A stretch of DNA of 64,000 bases from Hofstenia miamia (GCA_004352715.1 SCFE01000031.1:154108-218107), one strand, 5' to 3'. Numbered from the stretch's first letter, positions 33,872 to 46,677 are shown. Notes: generated from the sequence alone by a model not told the origin. A program made the numbers and translations.

Positions 33872-34249
33872 ATTTAATATTACCAGTATATTAAAACTTT
33901 TAAATATATAAATAGCTTATGCAATTGACCTTTCTACCTAGAGCATAAATTAAGAGTATTTTAATTTTATAGTTATGATTTTTGCATTGCAAAGAAATAA
34001 ATGCACCTTAATCCGAATGTGCACATTTTGTAAGTCAGTTTTTATAAGAAAAAATCTGTAAATATAGCTTGTTTTTATGAAAGTATTGACGACAACATTT
34101 TGTGAGCTAATCAACCATAAAATTTTAACTGCACTATTAATAGAATATTCTTCTTAAGAAATTTCGTAATTTTTCAAAAGAAATGTTCCAAGTTTTCACA
34201 CAGCAAGCATGCACACAATACACAGCCTACTTTTAAATAAAATACCGAT

Positions 34250-34330
34250 CAATGTTTTAGTCAAGATACCGCGGTATCGGTATTTTTCGGAATAGTCAAA
34301 ATACTGCGGTATCGGTATACCGCCGGCCCT
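34250..34330. repeat. short repeat with inverted TACCGCGGTATCGGTAT motifs
   Basis: 'gataccgcggtatcggtatt' and, 40 bp on, 'atactgcggtatcggtatac' followed by 'cgccggccctt'. Each is a near palindrome around CCGCGG/CTGCGG in otherwise AT-rich intron DNA. Likely a piece of a dispersed repeat or transposon end. Confidence 0.5.
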
Positions 34331-35072
34331 TAGACAATACTGAACCTTAAACCATATGTCAAATGCTAGAACAGATTACTACTTGAACTTTCAACTCATA
34401 AAACTTTGTAAAAAAATCTATTTCGCAAGACTGATATTCTCGCGAATTGCCTTCCACTCATGAATTGCATCAAAATTCAAGAGTTGCAGTATATATATTG
34501 AAAGAATTTCGGTTCAAATACCCATGGGCTATTACAAGGTTGGGCTTTTGGGGAGGGTTTCTTCCCATTGAAAGCAAATATTTGATAAAGTCCCTCAAAG
34601 AATGAATGCATTTTGTATTTCAGTCTCTCCAAATCTTAAAAGCTGTACTAGCCCCTAAAAAAATTGCAACATAACTACTCTCTTTAAACAACTGTTGATA
34701 TTTTTCGATTTTTGCAGGTGCTAAAATTTACAAAAATTTAAGGGAAAAATTTAATGCGAAATACCAAAGTTACCAAAGTTAATTTTAAAGAATACGTAGC
34801 AATTCCTAGCTAAGAAAAAAGCAGCTTTATTGATTAATGTGCAAGTAAAATTGCAAGAGCATTTTTACTCTTCAAAAAGGGTCATGATTTTTTTAACCCA
34901 ACCAAAATGAGTTTTATAAAAACCAAATCCAACCAAACCACTGCATAAAATTTTTCCCAGCCAAACCATTGTGGTTGCATTCTAACAATACCTATATTCG
35001 TAAAACATTTCGAATCGATTATGTGCGTGAAATTTGAAGTTAATACAAAAAATTGAATAATCACTGACTTAC

Positions 35073-35363
35073 CGCCGTTTGATAAAATAATGGCCTTAAT
35101 AAGAACAAACTCTTCTTTGCTGATGCCAATGTCACGGAATTTTTTGGACAGAAAGCATGCGCCCTGATTTAACTCGTCGTTGAGAGTTTGTGGTGGGTTG
35201 GAGTTATCGATGCAAATGCGATTTAGATCAACACTGTGATCCTCTGAATAGATCAAGCGATCTTCACATTTAATTGAACGAAACGCTAGTGATACGACAA
35301 GAAGTTCCATCCAAGAGTTTTGGAGTAAGGACATCTGATCACCAAGGGATAAGTCACTGAATC
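35073..35363 (-). CDS. ERR: ERR exon: middle of the ligand-binding domain (helices ~3-8)
   Basis: The acceptor 'taatgtttag' precedes GA TTC AGT. With the preceding G this gives (G)FSDLSLGDQMSLLQNSWME, the nuclear-receptor LBD signature (F-x-x-L-x-x-x-D-Q-x-x-L-L) covering the H3-H5 region, where the charge clamp and ligand pocket form. Next comes 'LLVVSLAFRS' (H5), a diverged 'EDRLIYSEDHSVDLNR' strand region, a longer and unusual 'DNSNPPQTLNDELNQGAC' linker, then 'ISKEEFVLIKAIILSNG' (H7-H8) and a donor 'G/gtaagtca'. 291 nt, phase 1 on both sides. The central linker is where it departs most from the family. Confidence 0.92.
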
Positions 35364-35879
35364 CTAAACATTAAAATTCCTAATTGAAATAAACCTTACT
35401 TGATGCTCAAAATTGAATTAGGCAAGCATGGTTATCTTAAACCCCAGATGACAATTAGTGCCCATTGGACCCCAAACTAAATTCTTCAGCGTCTTGCCAA
35501 TTAACTAATATAATGAATTTTAACATAATTATAATCTTAACATATAGTTTTAAGAAATGTTCAAAAAATTGAAATTTGAAAGATGTTTTTGCAGTATAAA
35601 TAGTTAGTTGAATTTTCTTAATTGTCATTTAAGGGTTAAATCATTGGAATATTCACTTTTTAAAGCTAGAAAACTTATTCAACATCTTCGTGTTATTAAT
35701 TTTTGAAACGTCAACGAAACAAAATAAAGTCCGAATTAACTCTATCTTGGCCGACAATTTTTTCACTTTTGAAACACCCCACATAAAATCAATTCTAAAC
35801 TTGGCAGTATTATAGCTTAAGTATTACTGAATAAATAAAAAAACTTGATATTCTAGTTCTCTGATGTCATAATAAGCGC

Positions 35880-35887
35880 TGACGTCA
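35880..35887. promoter_or_regulatory. perfect CRE octamer TGACGTCA in an ERR intron
   Basis: Consensus CREB/ATF site 'cgctgacgtcaac', just upstream (minus-strand sense) of the LBD middle exon. Function is inferred from consensus only. Confidence 0.35.
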
Positions 35888-36540
35888 ACAAAATAACTGC
35901 AATAGCAAAATGTGCCTCAAGATCACAACAACGCAAATATTTGGCAGATGTGGTGGCGAATCATATACTGACCATATTTATGCCATCCTGAATTGAAAGT
36001 CTGAAGTCCTGAAGTGAATTTATCGATTTAGACATCAATAAAAATACTAACTTTTTTGGAAAAATATAAATATGAATACAAAAAATAATATAACTATGAT
36101 TCATATTTTTAGACAATTTTCTTGCAAATGATATCTTAGGAAAATTCAAAATATCAGGGTTAAATATTTCAATTTAGAGATAGTATTATTTCTCAAAGGG
36201 TTCTTTCCTTCAGCTTGCCTAGTCAGAAACTCTGTTAATTAGCATGTTTGGGCTTCGACATCGTTAAGATGTTGCTGCGTAGCACGAAAAACGAGTAAAA
36301 TTGGATTTCCAAATTTTGTGTGTTGATATTAGAATCAAATCCATAAGAAACCTAGGAAATTGAATTTTGCTTAAAAATATGCCCGCACTAAATTTTCTGT
36401 GTTGACAGCGGGATACTGTTTGATAGTGTAGATGAATCAAAGTTCAACAAAAACGATCTCAGTTGTTGATAATTTAAAAGCATTATTTAATTGCTTACTT
36501 TGGCGAAAACATTTAATATTTATCTTACGTAATAAAATAG

Positions 36541-36700
36541 CAGCACGTGATTGGTTGCCGATAAAGGATTGTCGTAGGGGATTTCACTGACGTCAACGTT
36601 AGACGGCATGTGTCGGATCCAATGTGCGATAAATTTCAGCTGCACGGATTTACAGACATCAATTACGAGTTACACCTTCAGATGACATCAATCGTCAAAA
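36541..36700. promoter_or_regulatory. possible intronic regulatory module: E-box, CCAAT and CRE together
   Basis: Within 55 bp: CACGTG ('cagcacgtgattgg'), an inverted CCAAT box (ATTGG at 36550-36554) and a perfect TGACGTCA (36588-36595). The stretch is visibly richer in G+C than its surroundings. These are common animal promoter elements. Nothing here shows transcription starts at this place, so promoter or enhancer is inference. Confidence 0.3.
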
Positions 36701-37637
36701 AATTGTAAATATTTATACATGCATGTACGTCTTTACAAACACGTCAAATATTTCAACACAGTTTGCTTACGTAAATCGAAAATTCGTCACTAAAGACATT
36801 TGTAGAAGTCTGAAATGTTAGAATTAAAACGTCTCCTCTTAAAACTGCCACTCTCTTTGTCATAATATTTATCTGGTGATCTGGGCGTGACTGATCACGA
36901 ATCCTTTAATAACTGAATTGACGTCTGAATTCGTTTATAGCACGGTGAAAATTAGTTACAAAACAAACGCATTAAAGTGGGTAATGACGGAATAATAAAA
37001 CATTACGATGAAATCCTATAAATAGTTAATAACCTGATCTATTCAAAAACATTAATTAAATAGATTTCCTGAGAAAACCAGTCCACACACCCTACAATTC
37101 TAATCCGCTTAATTCAGACCAAATAAGGGTTGCAATTGCTCATTTACATTTAAGACTTTCGCTTTCAAAAATATTATATAATTTCAAAAAGAAATCTGAT
37201 ATATATATTTAAGTGCGTGGATAGCATATTCATTAGAGCTGACTGCTGATTTACTAAAAATTTGATCCTGACAGAGTATTGCTTCCAAATCTCGACCTCA
37301 TTCGAAAAACAAGAAGTAATGTGAAACATGAAAAATATTTGGAGGTGAGATTTCAAAATCTGATTAACTGAATAATTTTGCTATTACTAAATACTAAAAG
37401 TTATCGCAATGGAGAAAATCACTAAACCCAGAAATGTTTACAGAAATCTCACAATCACAAATGTCTGAAAAAAGTTTGTTTTTTGAAGTGATAAATGAAT
37501 TGTTTTTTCGTGGTTCTCTACGACAATATGTTTGGAATACTTCCTGCCAGATCCAGAAAAGTCTAGACCAGACCAGAATTTAGAGGGCTCCAGAAGAGTA
37601 TCCGTGTCGCTAAGCCTAATAATAGGTTTAGGAGTAA

Positions 37638-37942
37638 GGGAAGTGATCCAAATTCAATACGTTAACAACACCGTTAACAAATGGTGTTTTACGTTAACAT
37701 GACCGTACACCAAATCGTTAACTTACACTCAAAATAAATTCGCTAAAGATGAAGTTTACGTTAAAGGCGTGTTTTTTACGCAAACGTTATTACAAATAAC
37801 TTTGACACATTTAGGTTCTGCAAATTTCTTCAAATATATCTATGCAAATAAATTTATTAAGCGTATGCAGACATTCGAAACTAGAATTGTTGTTTACGGT
37901 TGCATTTTCACTTGTTAACGTATTGAATTTGGATCACTTCCC
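37638..37942. mobile_element. PIF/Harbinger-like MITE with TAA duplication
   Basis: GGGAAGTGATCCAAATTC at the left end recurs as its exact inverse at the right end. The inverted match extends 31 bp without mismatch ('...caatacgttaacaa'). Flanks are TAA on both sides (37635-37637, 37943-37945), the 3-bp TWA duplication of PIF/Harbinger elements. The 305-bp interior has several GTTAAC palindromes near the ends and no ORF. Perfect 31-bp ends suggest a young insertion in the ERR intron. Confidence 0.8.
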
Positions 37943-38214
37943 TAAATTGTTATCAATGGAATAGCAGTTCCCATTAAACAATATAGTAAATTAATTTCTA
38001 AATTCTGTTCCCCAAAAACGTTATTCTCATTTAAATATTTAATGAAATTTCACATTGTAAGCAAAAGGTAGATGTTTTCTTGCACATACATATGTCCATT
38101 TGTTAAAAATGATAAGATGAGTCATACTTTTGTAGAAGCAGTTTGGGTAGGAAAGGTAGCACACTATCAAATTTTAAAAGGACATAAGAGGTTGTCAACG
38201 AGACGAAATTTCTA

Positions 38215-38560
38215 AGCTCGGCAGGCCTCGTTTAAATTTTAGGTAAGTTCGGCACGGCTCGGCTCGGCTCAAAACATAAAATCTATCAATGAGGATCGTT
38301 TCAACTCGATATTTTTTTAAAAATAATTTCTTCTCAGAATATTTTACAGAGCTCTTCCTATCATTAAATAACTATTTCCAAAATAAGATTATAAGAAAGC
38401 CATATTGAATGAAAAATAAGAAAAATTTGCTTAATCAAACTAACAAGCAGTACTAAAAATTTGCTTGCTTAAAAAAGGCTCGTTATATATCCAATACTCT
38501 GCTCAAGCTCAGCCCGAATCAGCTCGGTTTGTTAAAAGCTCGCCTCGGTGACAAGTCTGA
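38215..38560. repeat. degenerate GGCTCG-rich repeat patches
   Basis: 'ttcggcacggctcggctcgg' at about 38250 and 'gctcagcccgaatcagctcgg' at about 38506 bracket AT-rich sequence. This is the same style of word repetition as at 28160-28200, 50280-50345 and 59140-59530. Confidence 0.5.
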
Positions 38561-40167
38561 TAAGAGGTCTTATGTTAAATTGTTAAAATTTTCTCCGTGA
38601 ATGTGACCCTCGATATGGATGACAGTCTTTTGTAATGGGTTTTTGCATTTATAAATGACCTAAGTTCCCATCATTATAAATTGTCCACCTCACTTTATTG
38701 ATTTATTAACTTGGGAGATGAAATATCCTAATCTGGTAAACAAACCAACATAGGCAAACTATTATTAAATTCTTCATTTAATAACAATTTATGATAAATC
38801 TGTGATTAAGTAATAAATAAATTTAATAGAATTTGAATTAAAAGGTATGGTAGAACAATAAGAATCTATCACTTAGAAATGTCATCAATTAATCAGTTCT
38901 GCAAATAGCACTATTTCCACTCTAAAGTACATATATAACATTGGCGAAATTGGGATTTTAAATGGTTTTTAATAGAAAAAAGACGGCATGAGACCACGCT
39001 TACTGCATAAATCACCCACCGACTGATTTTAAATGCGTAAATAGCCGACTTTGAATTTCTTTAAACCAGATAATCACTAACAAAGAGCTAGTTGAAAAAT
39101 TTAGTTACGGGTTTTAGTCATAGTGATTTCCTCGTGACTTTACACCAGGGTTTAAATGCACTTGAAAAAATCAAATAACTCATATATATTGCTTTAGTTA
39201 ATAGAAATTTGATAGTGTCGTAGCCTAATGTTTAATATTTGAATATTGTTATACTGAATAATTCTGCACGATAGCAGGTCTTTGCGATCGCCAATACTAT
39301 TTTTGAGTTTGGTTTTGTGTGTGCTGCTGAGAATTTCAACCAACCTTCACTTGTGCTTAAAAATCTATTTTAACTTAGGATTCTGTGGGACCAGAATTTT
39401 ATGCCCCTCTGATTTAAGTCTTTTGGATTTGGTCCCGGTTCTTTCCCAGGCCGATACCATGAAATATTCCTGTACATGATACTACATAACTTAGATTTTG
39501 GTAATGTAGGATCTCAGTCCAACTGAAATGTTTAGTTCTACGGAATTAAATTAATGGTCCCGCTGAACCTCCCCACTGTCACCATCATTTTGAAATGGAT
39601 ATGGTCTTCAAGCTTTTAAAGTAATTTCTTAAAATCAAATACATTGGGGTTGTCAATATTTTTGTACTATATTAAGTCATATTTTATAAATCTTCAGAAC
39701 ACCCATTTTTCAATATATAGTTCAAGCCGGTCACAAGGCCATAGATAATTAAATCGGTGTTTGAGTACAATTATTGCTCACTTTGAATAAGAATGAGTCT
39801 GTCATCACATTACCTGAGCGTTATGGTTATCGGTGATCGCTGCAAGCGTATTTTTGTGATCATGATATTTGCATGTACCTTGGTGTAGACTAAAGAGTCT
39901 GTTCGGAAAACTGTTATAGGTTTTGATAATTAAATGTGTGGAAATTTCCAAATATTTTTTGATAAAATAGAAAAAGGCAATTAAAGTGTGATTTAAATTA
40001 AAATGCTGCAAAAGAATATAATCAGCAGTTGTAAACTAGATAGAAAACCGACACTGCAAAGCGGAGGCATGATATAGCAGAAAGAAACCGCCGTTTGCTC
40101 AGATCAATACTCACTAATACAATCCAACGAAATCGCGGAATTATACGGACCGATGATAATTCCTCTC

Positions 40168-40175
40168 TGACGTCA
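40168..40175. promoter_or_regulatory. perfect CRE octamer TGACGTCA in an ERR intron
   Basis: 'ctctgacgtcacgcc', the third perfect CRE within 4.3 kb of the same intron. Consensus-based only. Confidence 0.3.
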
Positions 40176-41775
40176 CGCCATGTCACTCAATTTGGACACA
40201 ACTATAAACACATGCCCATTCGATGAGTTCTTTGTGATACATGAGCAGGCAGGCTAGCAAACGGCATACTGTCCATGCTCGAAATATCTTTACAATTATA
40301 TAGTATAGAAATAGAATAGATAACTTCCTACAAATGACTTCCGCTTCAACAAATACAATCTTGCATTTGCAAAATGAATGCAAAACTTGGTAATTTGTAG
40401 ACAGAATAAACAACACTTTAATACTTCATGCATGAAGTGAACATTAATAGGATCCCAAAATAAATTCTATAGACTGTAGACGTGTATGGGGTTGAATTTT
40501 GACTTCACTTTATCCAATTTGATTAAAACATTTTATTAAAAAATCTATCAGTGTTCAAAATTTAACTCCTAAAATAGTTATAAAAGAATATTTTTCATTT
40601 GGAAGTTATACAAAATATATCACATTTCGCAAAAAGTGTAATAATTTATGAGGTTCTCCATTAAATAATTTTAAGGTATTTATTGATACAACTTTTATTT
40701 AAAAGGAACAGAAAATTTTTGAAAAAATATGTATTTTATCACAAAATTCAAATAAAATATACACAATTTCCTATAATGTTTAGATGGCTTTTGAAAGGGG
40801 GAAGGGGCGATCGGCCGTCCCCTAAAACAGCTTAGTATTACACAAACGCCGAATTATATGAATGTTTCGCATGCATGTTTTTATTAGGTATCGTTCTTGT
40901 TATTTTGTTCATTTTCGCTTTGTATTCGTAAGAACAAAAACCGTTAATAACATTTTAAATCATGAATATACAAAAAGTAAAGTATGTTCTTCGGAAATTG
41001 TATATAATTCAGCATAGTCTGTAAACAAGAAACATACTATAAAAGATATGAAACATTTTGGCCTATTCGAAGCTTCTCTTATAAAATGAATTCCCCGGCA
41101 TACTAATCTCAAATCTATCATAAATCACTATAAAGATTTAAGCGTCAATTTACTCTGAAATTCCATAAGCTGCACGACTTAAAAATTTCCAGTTAACCAC
41201 TAAAACGTTCAAGAAGGCTTTGATTCAGAGCGTTGTGCCCACCCCACTTTTAATCTGGCTGTTAATAATTAAAGAGATATCCAACAAAATAATCAATAAA
41301 TTTACCACCTTACCCAGATATCTTACAATTCGCTGTGTACCTAATTAAGAAATCTAAATTTTTAATGTCCCACGTTTTCATTCATTTATTTGTTAGGGAA
41401 TAGTCGGAATTCCTAAATTAAAAATCCGTTTTCTTCACTATCAATCAATAAACAGCAATAAAATTTGGAGAGGAAGTCAAATGTGGAATTCATTTAATGA
41501 AAACGACCGGGTTGGATTAGGCACTAGCGTCAGAAAATGAGAAATCTCATTCTAATATAATATTTAAGCACATTTAAAGATTAAGAAGGGGATTAAGATA
41601 TGGAAGAACATTTTACATGTATTTTAATAGATTTATTATTTCCCCCATGCCGGTGATAGTCATATTGTACAATTTTATCGCAAATATTAGGTAAATTCCA
41701 AGAATTCTTCACCCTCAACCTAGGTTAATCACAATGCATTCATATGATTTAATTGCTAATCATAGCAAAAAAATT

Positions 41776-41779
<4 letters not shown>

Positions 41780-41826
<47 letters not shown>
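41780..41826. repeat. (TA)n microsatellite
   Basis: About 23 uninterrupted TA units in the ERR intron. Confidence 0.9.
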
Positions 41827-41829
<3 letters not shown>

Positions 41830-42513
41830 TAATCTGAGGGCGCATGGGGGAAATCCGTTTCAGGTTTTCAAATTTGATTTTTTCAGTTAAGAAATAACAT
41901 TTACAAAAAATCTTGAAATATTAAAAAATATGGTAAAATGTATTTTAAGGGTAATTTTTTGGCAAAATTATTAGTTTCTGGAATGCTTCACACCACAGAT
42001 GTCTTCGCAATTCATGAGAGATAAATTGAAAATTAGGTTAATTAAATTTTCAAACGTTGCACATAATTGATATTTTAGAATGAAATTAGTCAATTGCCAA
42101 CAGTGAAGGATACTACAAAATAGCAATATATTAAAATCATGCTGGTTAAATTGAAATTCAACAGTAGCCTCATGGACAATATGAACATCTGAAAAACACT
42201 AACGATTTTACACTTGGTGATTCCATAGACATCAAAGACGTTTCAATATCAAACACAAAAAAATCATCAATTAAAAATGATTACGTAACCAATAATTTTT
42301 AGGTTTGGCAGCTCATTACAAAACTGAAAATTAATTTTTTATTTCACCTCATTAAACAGCAAGTATAAAGTTAGATTGCGACTTTCCAACGAATAGTGTA
42401 CTACAATATATTCAAAACTTCAAAATACAATATTTTAGGCGGAAGCTCAACTCAATTTCGTTATGCGCTAAGCCAATATACCTCAAATACAATAAAAGAA
42501 AATACCAAATATT

Positions 42514-42516
<3 letters not shown>

Positions 42517-42559
<43 letters not shown>
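42517..42559. repeat. (TA)n microsatellite
   Basis: TA run 60 bp upstream of the tRNA-Ser gene. Confidence 0.9.
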
Positions 42560-42563
<4 letters not shown>

Positions 42564-42618
42564 ATATTATATTTAATATGAATCATTGTAAGTATGTTCA
42601 TAAATATATAAATTTCGT

Positions 42619-42700
42619 GCAGTCATGGCCGAGTGGTTAAGGCGTTAGACTCGAAATCTAATCCCCTCTGGGGTCGCAGGTTCGAATCCTGCTGACTGCG
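42619..42700 (+). tRNA. tRNA-Ser (anticodon CGA)
   Basis: The acceptor stem GCAGTCA (42619-42625) pairs with TGACTGC (42693-42699), and the discriminator base is G. The A-box 'TGGCCGAGTGG' and B-box 'GGTTCGAATCC' are intact. The anticodon stem TTAGA/TCTAA closes a 7-base loop CTCGAAA with anticodon CGA at 42652-42654. A long variable arm (CCCC-tct-GGGG) marks a class II tRNA, as serine requires. 82 nt, no intron, and an oligo-T terminator at 42703-42708 follows. It lies inside an ERR intron on the opposite strand. Without CCA in the genome and with eukaryotic boxes it is a normal nuclear Pol III gene. Confidence 0.97.
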
Positions 42701-42702
42701 AA

Positions 42703-42708
42703 TTTTTT
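42703..42708 (+). terminator. Pol III oligo-T terminator of tRNA-Ser
   Basis: TTTTTT begins 3 nt after the tRNA end. Confidence 0.85.
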
Positions 42709-45534
42709 ATTTATTGAAATTATAAATTTCATTATTGAATTGTTAAAAAACAATTTTCAAGCATCTGTATAATTATATATATATATATATATTCGGTTCA
42801 ATTCTGGTGAAATTACAAATGAAAATTTACAATAGGCCCAGTTCAGATTATCTGAAACGGCTCCTTTGAAAACCAAATCAGAAAACCATTGCTTCCGCTG
42901 CTAAATATAAAACCTAGTTAAGTCACTTTGTAAAAAGAAGAAATCTACAAAAACAGTACGTTAGATGCTTATTTCATTGACAACATTTGGCATTAATGTT
43001 GAAAGTATTTCAAATATATTGCAACAAAATAATTCGCCAATGCGTGTATTGCAAAAGACTAATTTCAAATATTGGAAGAGCAATTATTGTAAGCACCAAT
43101 TATTGTAAGCACCTAAGATTTAAAAATTTACTATTATGGAATTTTTTGAAGAATGTCTTAATTATGAGATGGTGGATTTAATTGACAGTTGACTTTTATA
43201 AGAAGTTTGAGATCCTGGAGAACTTTTACGTTAATTACCGTTAAATTCAGCGATTGTTATTATTGCTTTTACAAATATTTTTTGTGATCGCAAATATTAA
43301 AAAATATTGGAATATAATTTTTATCTGAAACCAAAATAGTTTCTCTAAATAACCGCACAAATCAAAAATAAAAATTACTCAATCAGAACACACGGAATCA
43401 ATAGCTCCCACGCTTTGTAAATTTAAAAACAGTATTAAAGCCTGATAAAATAGTGCCTTTAAAACCCACATGGTTTTAATAGGCCCTTTCAAAAAAATCT
43501 AAATTTAAAATTACGCATCTTCAATGTAAATATTATGTTAAACAATAACTTTTTATTAGTTTTAATAAGTTAAAAAATTTCTGCTTTCTCTTGAAGTGCA
43601 CTTTTTGCAAGATGAGGATTAGATTTCGTTCAAATTGCAAATAAATAATCGTTGTATAATAAATTTAGGAAAGAAATTGAGCTTGCAATGAAAATGCCAT
43701 TAAACATTCTAAAAATATAATTCGAAAATTTGAATAATTTTTATGCCTACATGTTTAAAATCACTAGTAAAAGCATATGCTTTTATCATTTTTTCACTCC
43801 TCAAAGTCAAACTCCCTACCTAAAATATACAATTTTTATGTAAAAAATAATAGTTAAATTTAATCTTCTAGAAATGCAGCAACATTTTATTGTGTATTAC
43901 TTCCTGAACACAGCAGTAATCGAATACAAATCTGGAAATTGGAATTAAATCCATTTAATGAGGCCAGTGTAAATTAAAAGCATTTTGTCTCGAGATGACA
44001 AAAAACAATGGACAATAAAATTGAATCAATGCAATAAGCGACATATTACGGTTTAATGCACCAAAGAAAAGGACGTTGTAAAATCCAACTTTGAGGATGC
44101 CTTGCAAATTTAGAATACACACAGATCTAAAGAAGCACAATGAAATCCACGAATGGGTAATGATGCAGATAGTAAAAGCCATTTCGAGCACTACGGCTAT
44201 TTGATTTTTTTATAATGGAATTATTAACAAATCTATTTGATGGAGAAAAAGAAAATTTCAATAATAGAATCGCGTTTTGCTTTAACCTTACTTGACCTGG
44301 GCATTTTTGGACTCGTGAGGCCTGGGGAGAGCATTTCCTCCCTCATATTTAACTATGGATTGGATCATGATATTACAAAAAAACTTTGCAGAAATAATTT
44401 ACATAATAGTAATATCAAATTGCAATGTTCAGAAATGTGATGTCATCAATACTTTGATGACGTAATCAAATCTAAAAATTTGGGGATTTTTTGAATACAA
44501 TGTTGGGATTAACGATTGGAAATGCTTGGAATTTATTTTAATTCATTCCTAAGTTATTAAAAAAATTTTTTTCCTAATTTGACATACTTTTTTCGCTAAC
44601 ATCAAACCTCTATATGACGACAGAATTCCAAAATTATAATCAAATGAACATTTATATTTGGGATTGTCAAACACCTTTTGGAGCCAACATTAGGAACTTG
44701 GTAACCATTAAAAGAAAGTAGGCGAACATTTTGTTCATGATCTATATACAAAAGATATTGAAATAAATGTCTTTCAATTTTTCTCAAACACTATCGATAG
44801 AAACCTCCAAATCTACTAAATTCCTCTGCTGATGACAATTAAATACTAATAAAATATGTGCCATTTCAGCTCCATTAACACAATGCAAGCTGCTACACGT
44901 TGAGAGACTGGATAATTTTGATTGATTTTAGTTTGCAAAGATTTTCCGAGTGGCACTTGTCGTATATTCACTTAATAGAAAACTACAAATAAAGATAACA
45001 ATGCTATAGAAGTCCAAAAGATTTGGCAATTAAGGTTAAAAGCAACAATATTTGAACTTTTCTTTTGAACAAAAGAAACGTAAATTAGTATTTCATTTTT
45101 TTAAACCGAAACCCTAACCTGCTTGTAATATTTTAGTCACAAACAAGTTTTGTTCATATTTTCAAACACTTTCACAGGATATTAGGAAATTTAGGATTCC
45201 TGGGATTTGGACACATCTATGGTATTCTTGTTTCAAGTATATGAAAACATTCATTTTTTTTCAATGGAAAACGAGTTTTTGCAAAAATTCTAATTCCTCT
45301 GATACCTAGCGTTCTGATAATGGAGCGGGTCTAAAGCCCATGGCAGTAACAACTAGTCTCACATCCATGCGTAAACTAAGGATGAAAGTAAAAGAGCAGA
45401 CAATTCTCTATCCAGTTGTGCTGTCAGATTTTAGATATCTTTATTATTTAGTCAGTTATGACCGGTTAAAAACTTATACATGTAATCATACATTGTAAAT
45501 TATTTAGGGTTAAAAATGCATAAAGATAACTTAC

Positions 45535-45813
45535 CAGGAAATTGCTTTGCCCAACTGATGGTTTCCAATAAGCTTTGATCTGCCAGAGCGCCAACAACCG
45601 CAATGGCGTTTTCCTCAGTGGAGCCATTTAGGTTACCTAGACCCAGATAGAAGGCAGTCGGCTCAATGGCTAAGAGTTTCTGTATGAGATTGGCACGTAA
45701 ACCCTGTAGTTGGCTGGGTGTTGAGATTTGTGACACAAGCGGATCTAGTGGTGATATGACTGGTGCTCGTTTGTATTTCTGACGGCCGCCACGCACGCGG
45801 TCTGGTCTGACAC
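45535..45813 (-). CDS. ERR: ERR exon: C-terminal extension, hinge and first LBD helices
   Basis: On the minus strand 'gtatcttag' precedes GT GTC AGA. With the G ending the zinc-finger exon this gives (G)VRPDRVRGGRQKYKRAP. R-G-G-R-Q-K-Y-K-R is the ERR C-terminal extension that contacts the minor groove 5' of the AGGTCA half-site and lets ERRs bind as monomers. A short hinge ('VISPLDPLVSQISTPS') leads into 'ANLIQKLLAIEPTAFYLG' (H1) and 'LETISWAKQFPG' (H3), ending in G/gtaagtta. 279 nt, phase 1 at both ends. The intron sequence downstream of the donor keeps an open frame by chance. Confidence 0.94.
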
Positions 45814-46424
45814 CTAAGATACGGCGACGTTTGATTATCTCTATATCCATATACAGGTCAAAAATTAAAATTTTTGCTAAAAATGTCTCTGGTAAATAGT
45901 GGTGTGGCCATGAAATGGGGAAATCATATGAATGAAAGTTAAAAGCATATAGAAAATTGAATGTGGATTCAACCATAAATAACATTGAATGCAAAAATAA
46001 ATTATGATACATATAATTGTGAAAATCTTACAGAACTTAATTAAACAAGCAGGTGTTTATAAATGAGCAACGCCTCTATTATAATTGAAATATAATTAGC
46101 TACAAAGCAATGTGCCAAAAGAATAATAGATTTCTACATATATTTTGACCCGATGAAAAATTTATATACAGAAAAAAGCTTTTTATCACTCCATCTGTTA
46201 AAACCAATATAAAAATTTAATCATCAGTGTGAATCTTACAAACCGGAAATTCCACTAATAAATTCAGAAAACACGGTTCATGAATCACAACTTAGCTTCT
46301 CCCTAACTGTTGCCTCAAGACGTATTGAAAAAATGCGACTATTTTATTGAAATAATTCAATTTAATATTTGCATGTATTATGAAAAGGGTAATTAGAGCA
46401 TTAGAGAAAAGGTTAGATCCTATA

Positions 46425-46638
46425 TATACATATAAATATATACGCAAATATACATATATACGCAAATATACATATGCATATATACGCAAATATACATATG
46501 CAAATATACACATACATATGCATATATACATACATATACACATACGTACGCATATATACATACATACGTACGCATATATACATACACATACATACACATA
46601 CATACATACGCATATATACATACACATACATATATACA

Positions 46639-46673
<35 letters not shown>
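46425..46673. repeat. ~250-bp compound (TATACA/TATACG)n repeat ending in (TA)n
   Basis: Units TACGCAAATATACATA, TACATA and CACATACG alternate for about 200 bp and then run into pure TA. Purines and pyrimidines alternate almost without break, so all frames stay open and give Tyr/Ile/Cys repeats that are not genes. Confidence 0.9.

Positions 46674-46677
<4 letters not shown>

Larger units (their letters stand above)
32728..35072 (-). other. ERR intron (2.3 kb) between the two last exons
   Basis: GT...AG bounded (gtaagtca ... tttttag), phase 1. Contains a TA gap and the CCGCGG-type repeat. Confidence 0.85.
35364..45534 (-). other. ERR intron (10.2 kb) between hinge/H3 and LBD-middle exons
   Basis: GT...AG bounded (gtaagtta ... 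tgtttag), phase 1. Apart from the Harbinger-like MITE, tRNA-Ser, CRE sites and TA repeats listed separately, I see only AT-rich non-coding sequence. Minor frames such as 39282-39479, 40183-40416 and 44237-44440 have no support. Confidence 0.85.

Noticed and set aside
39282-39479. Signal-peptide-like 65-codon frame (LFLSLVLCVLL)
   Set aside because: Starts at TTG, no ATG, no splice or poly(A) support, inside an ERR intron.
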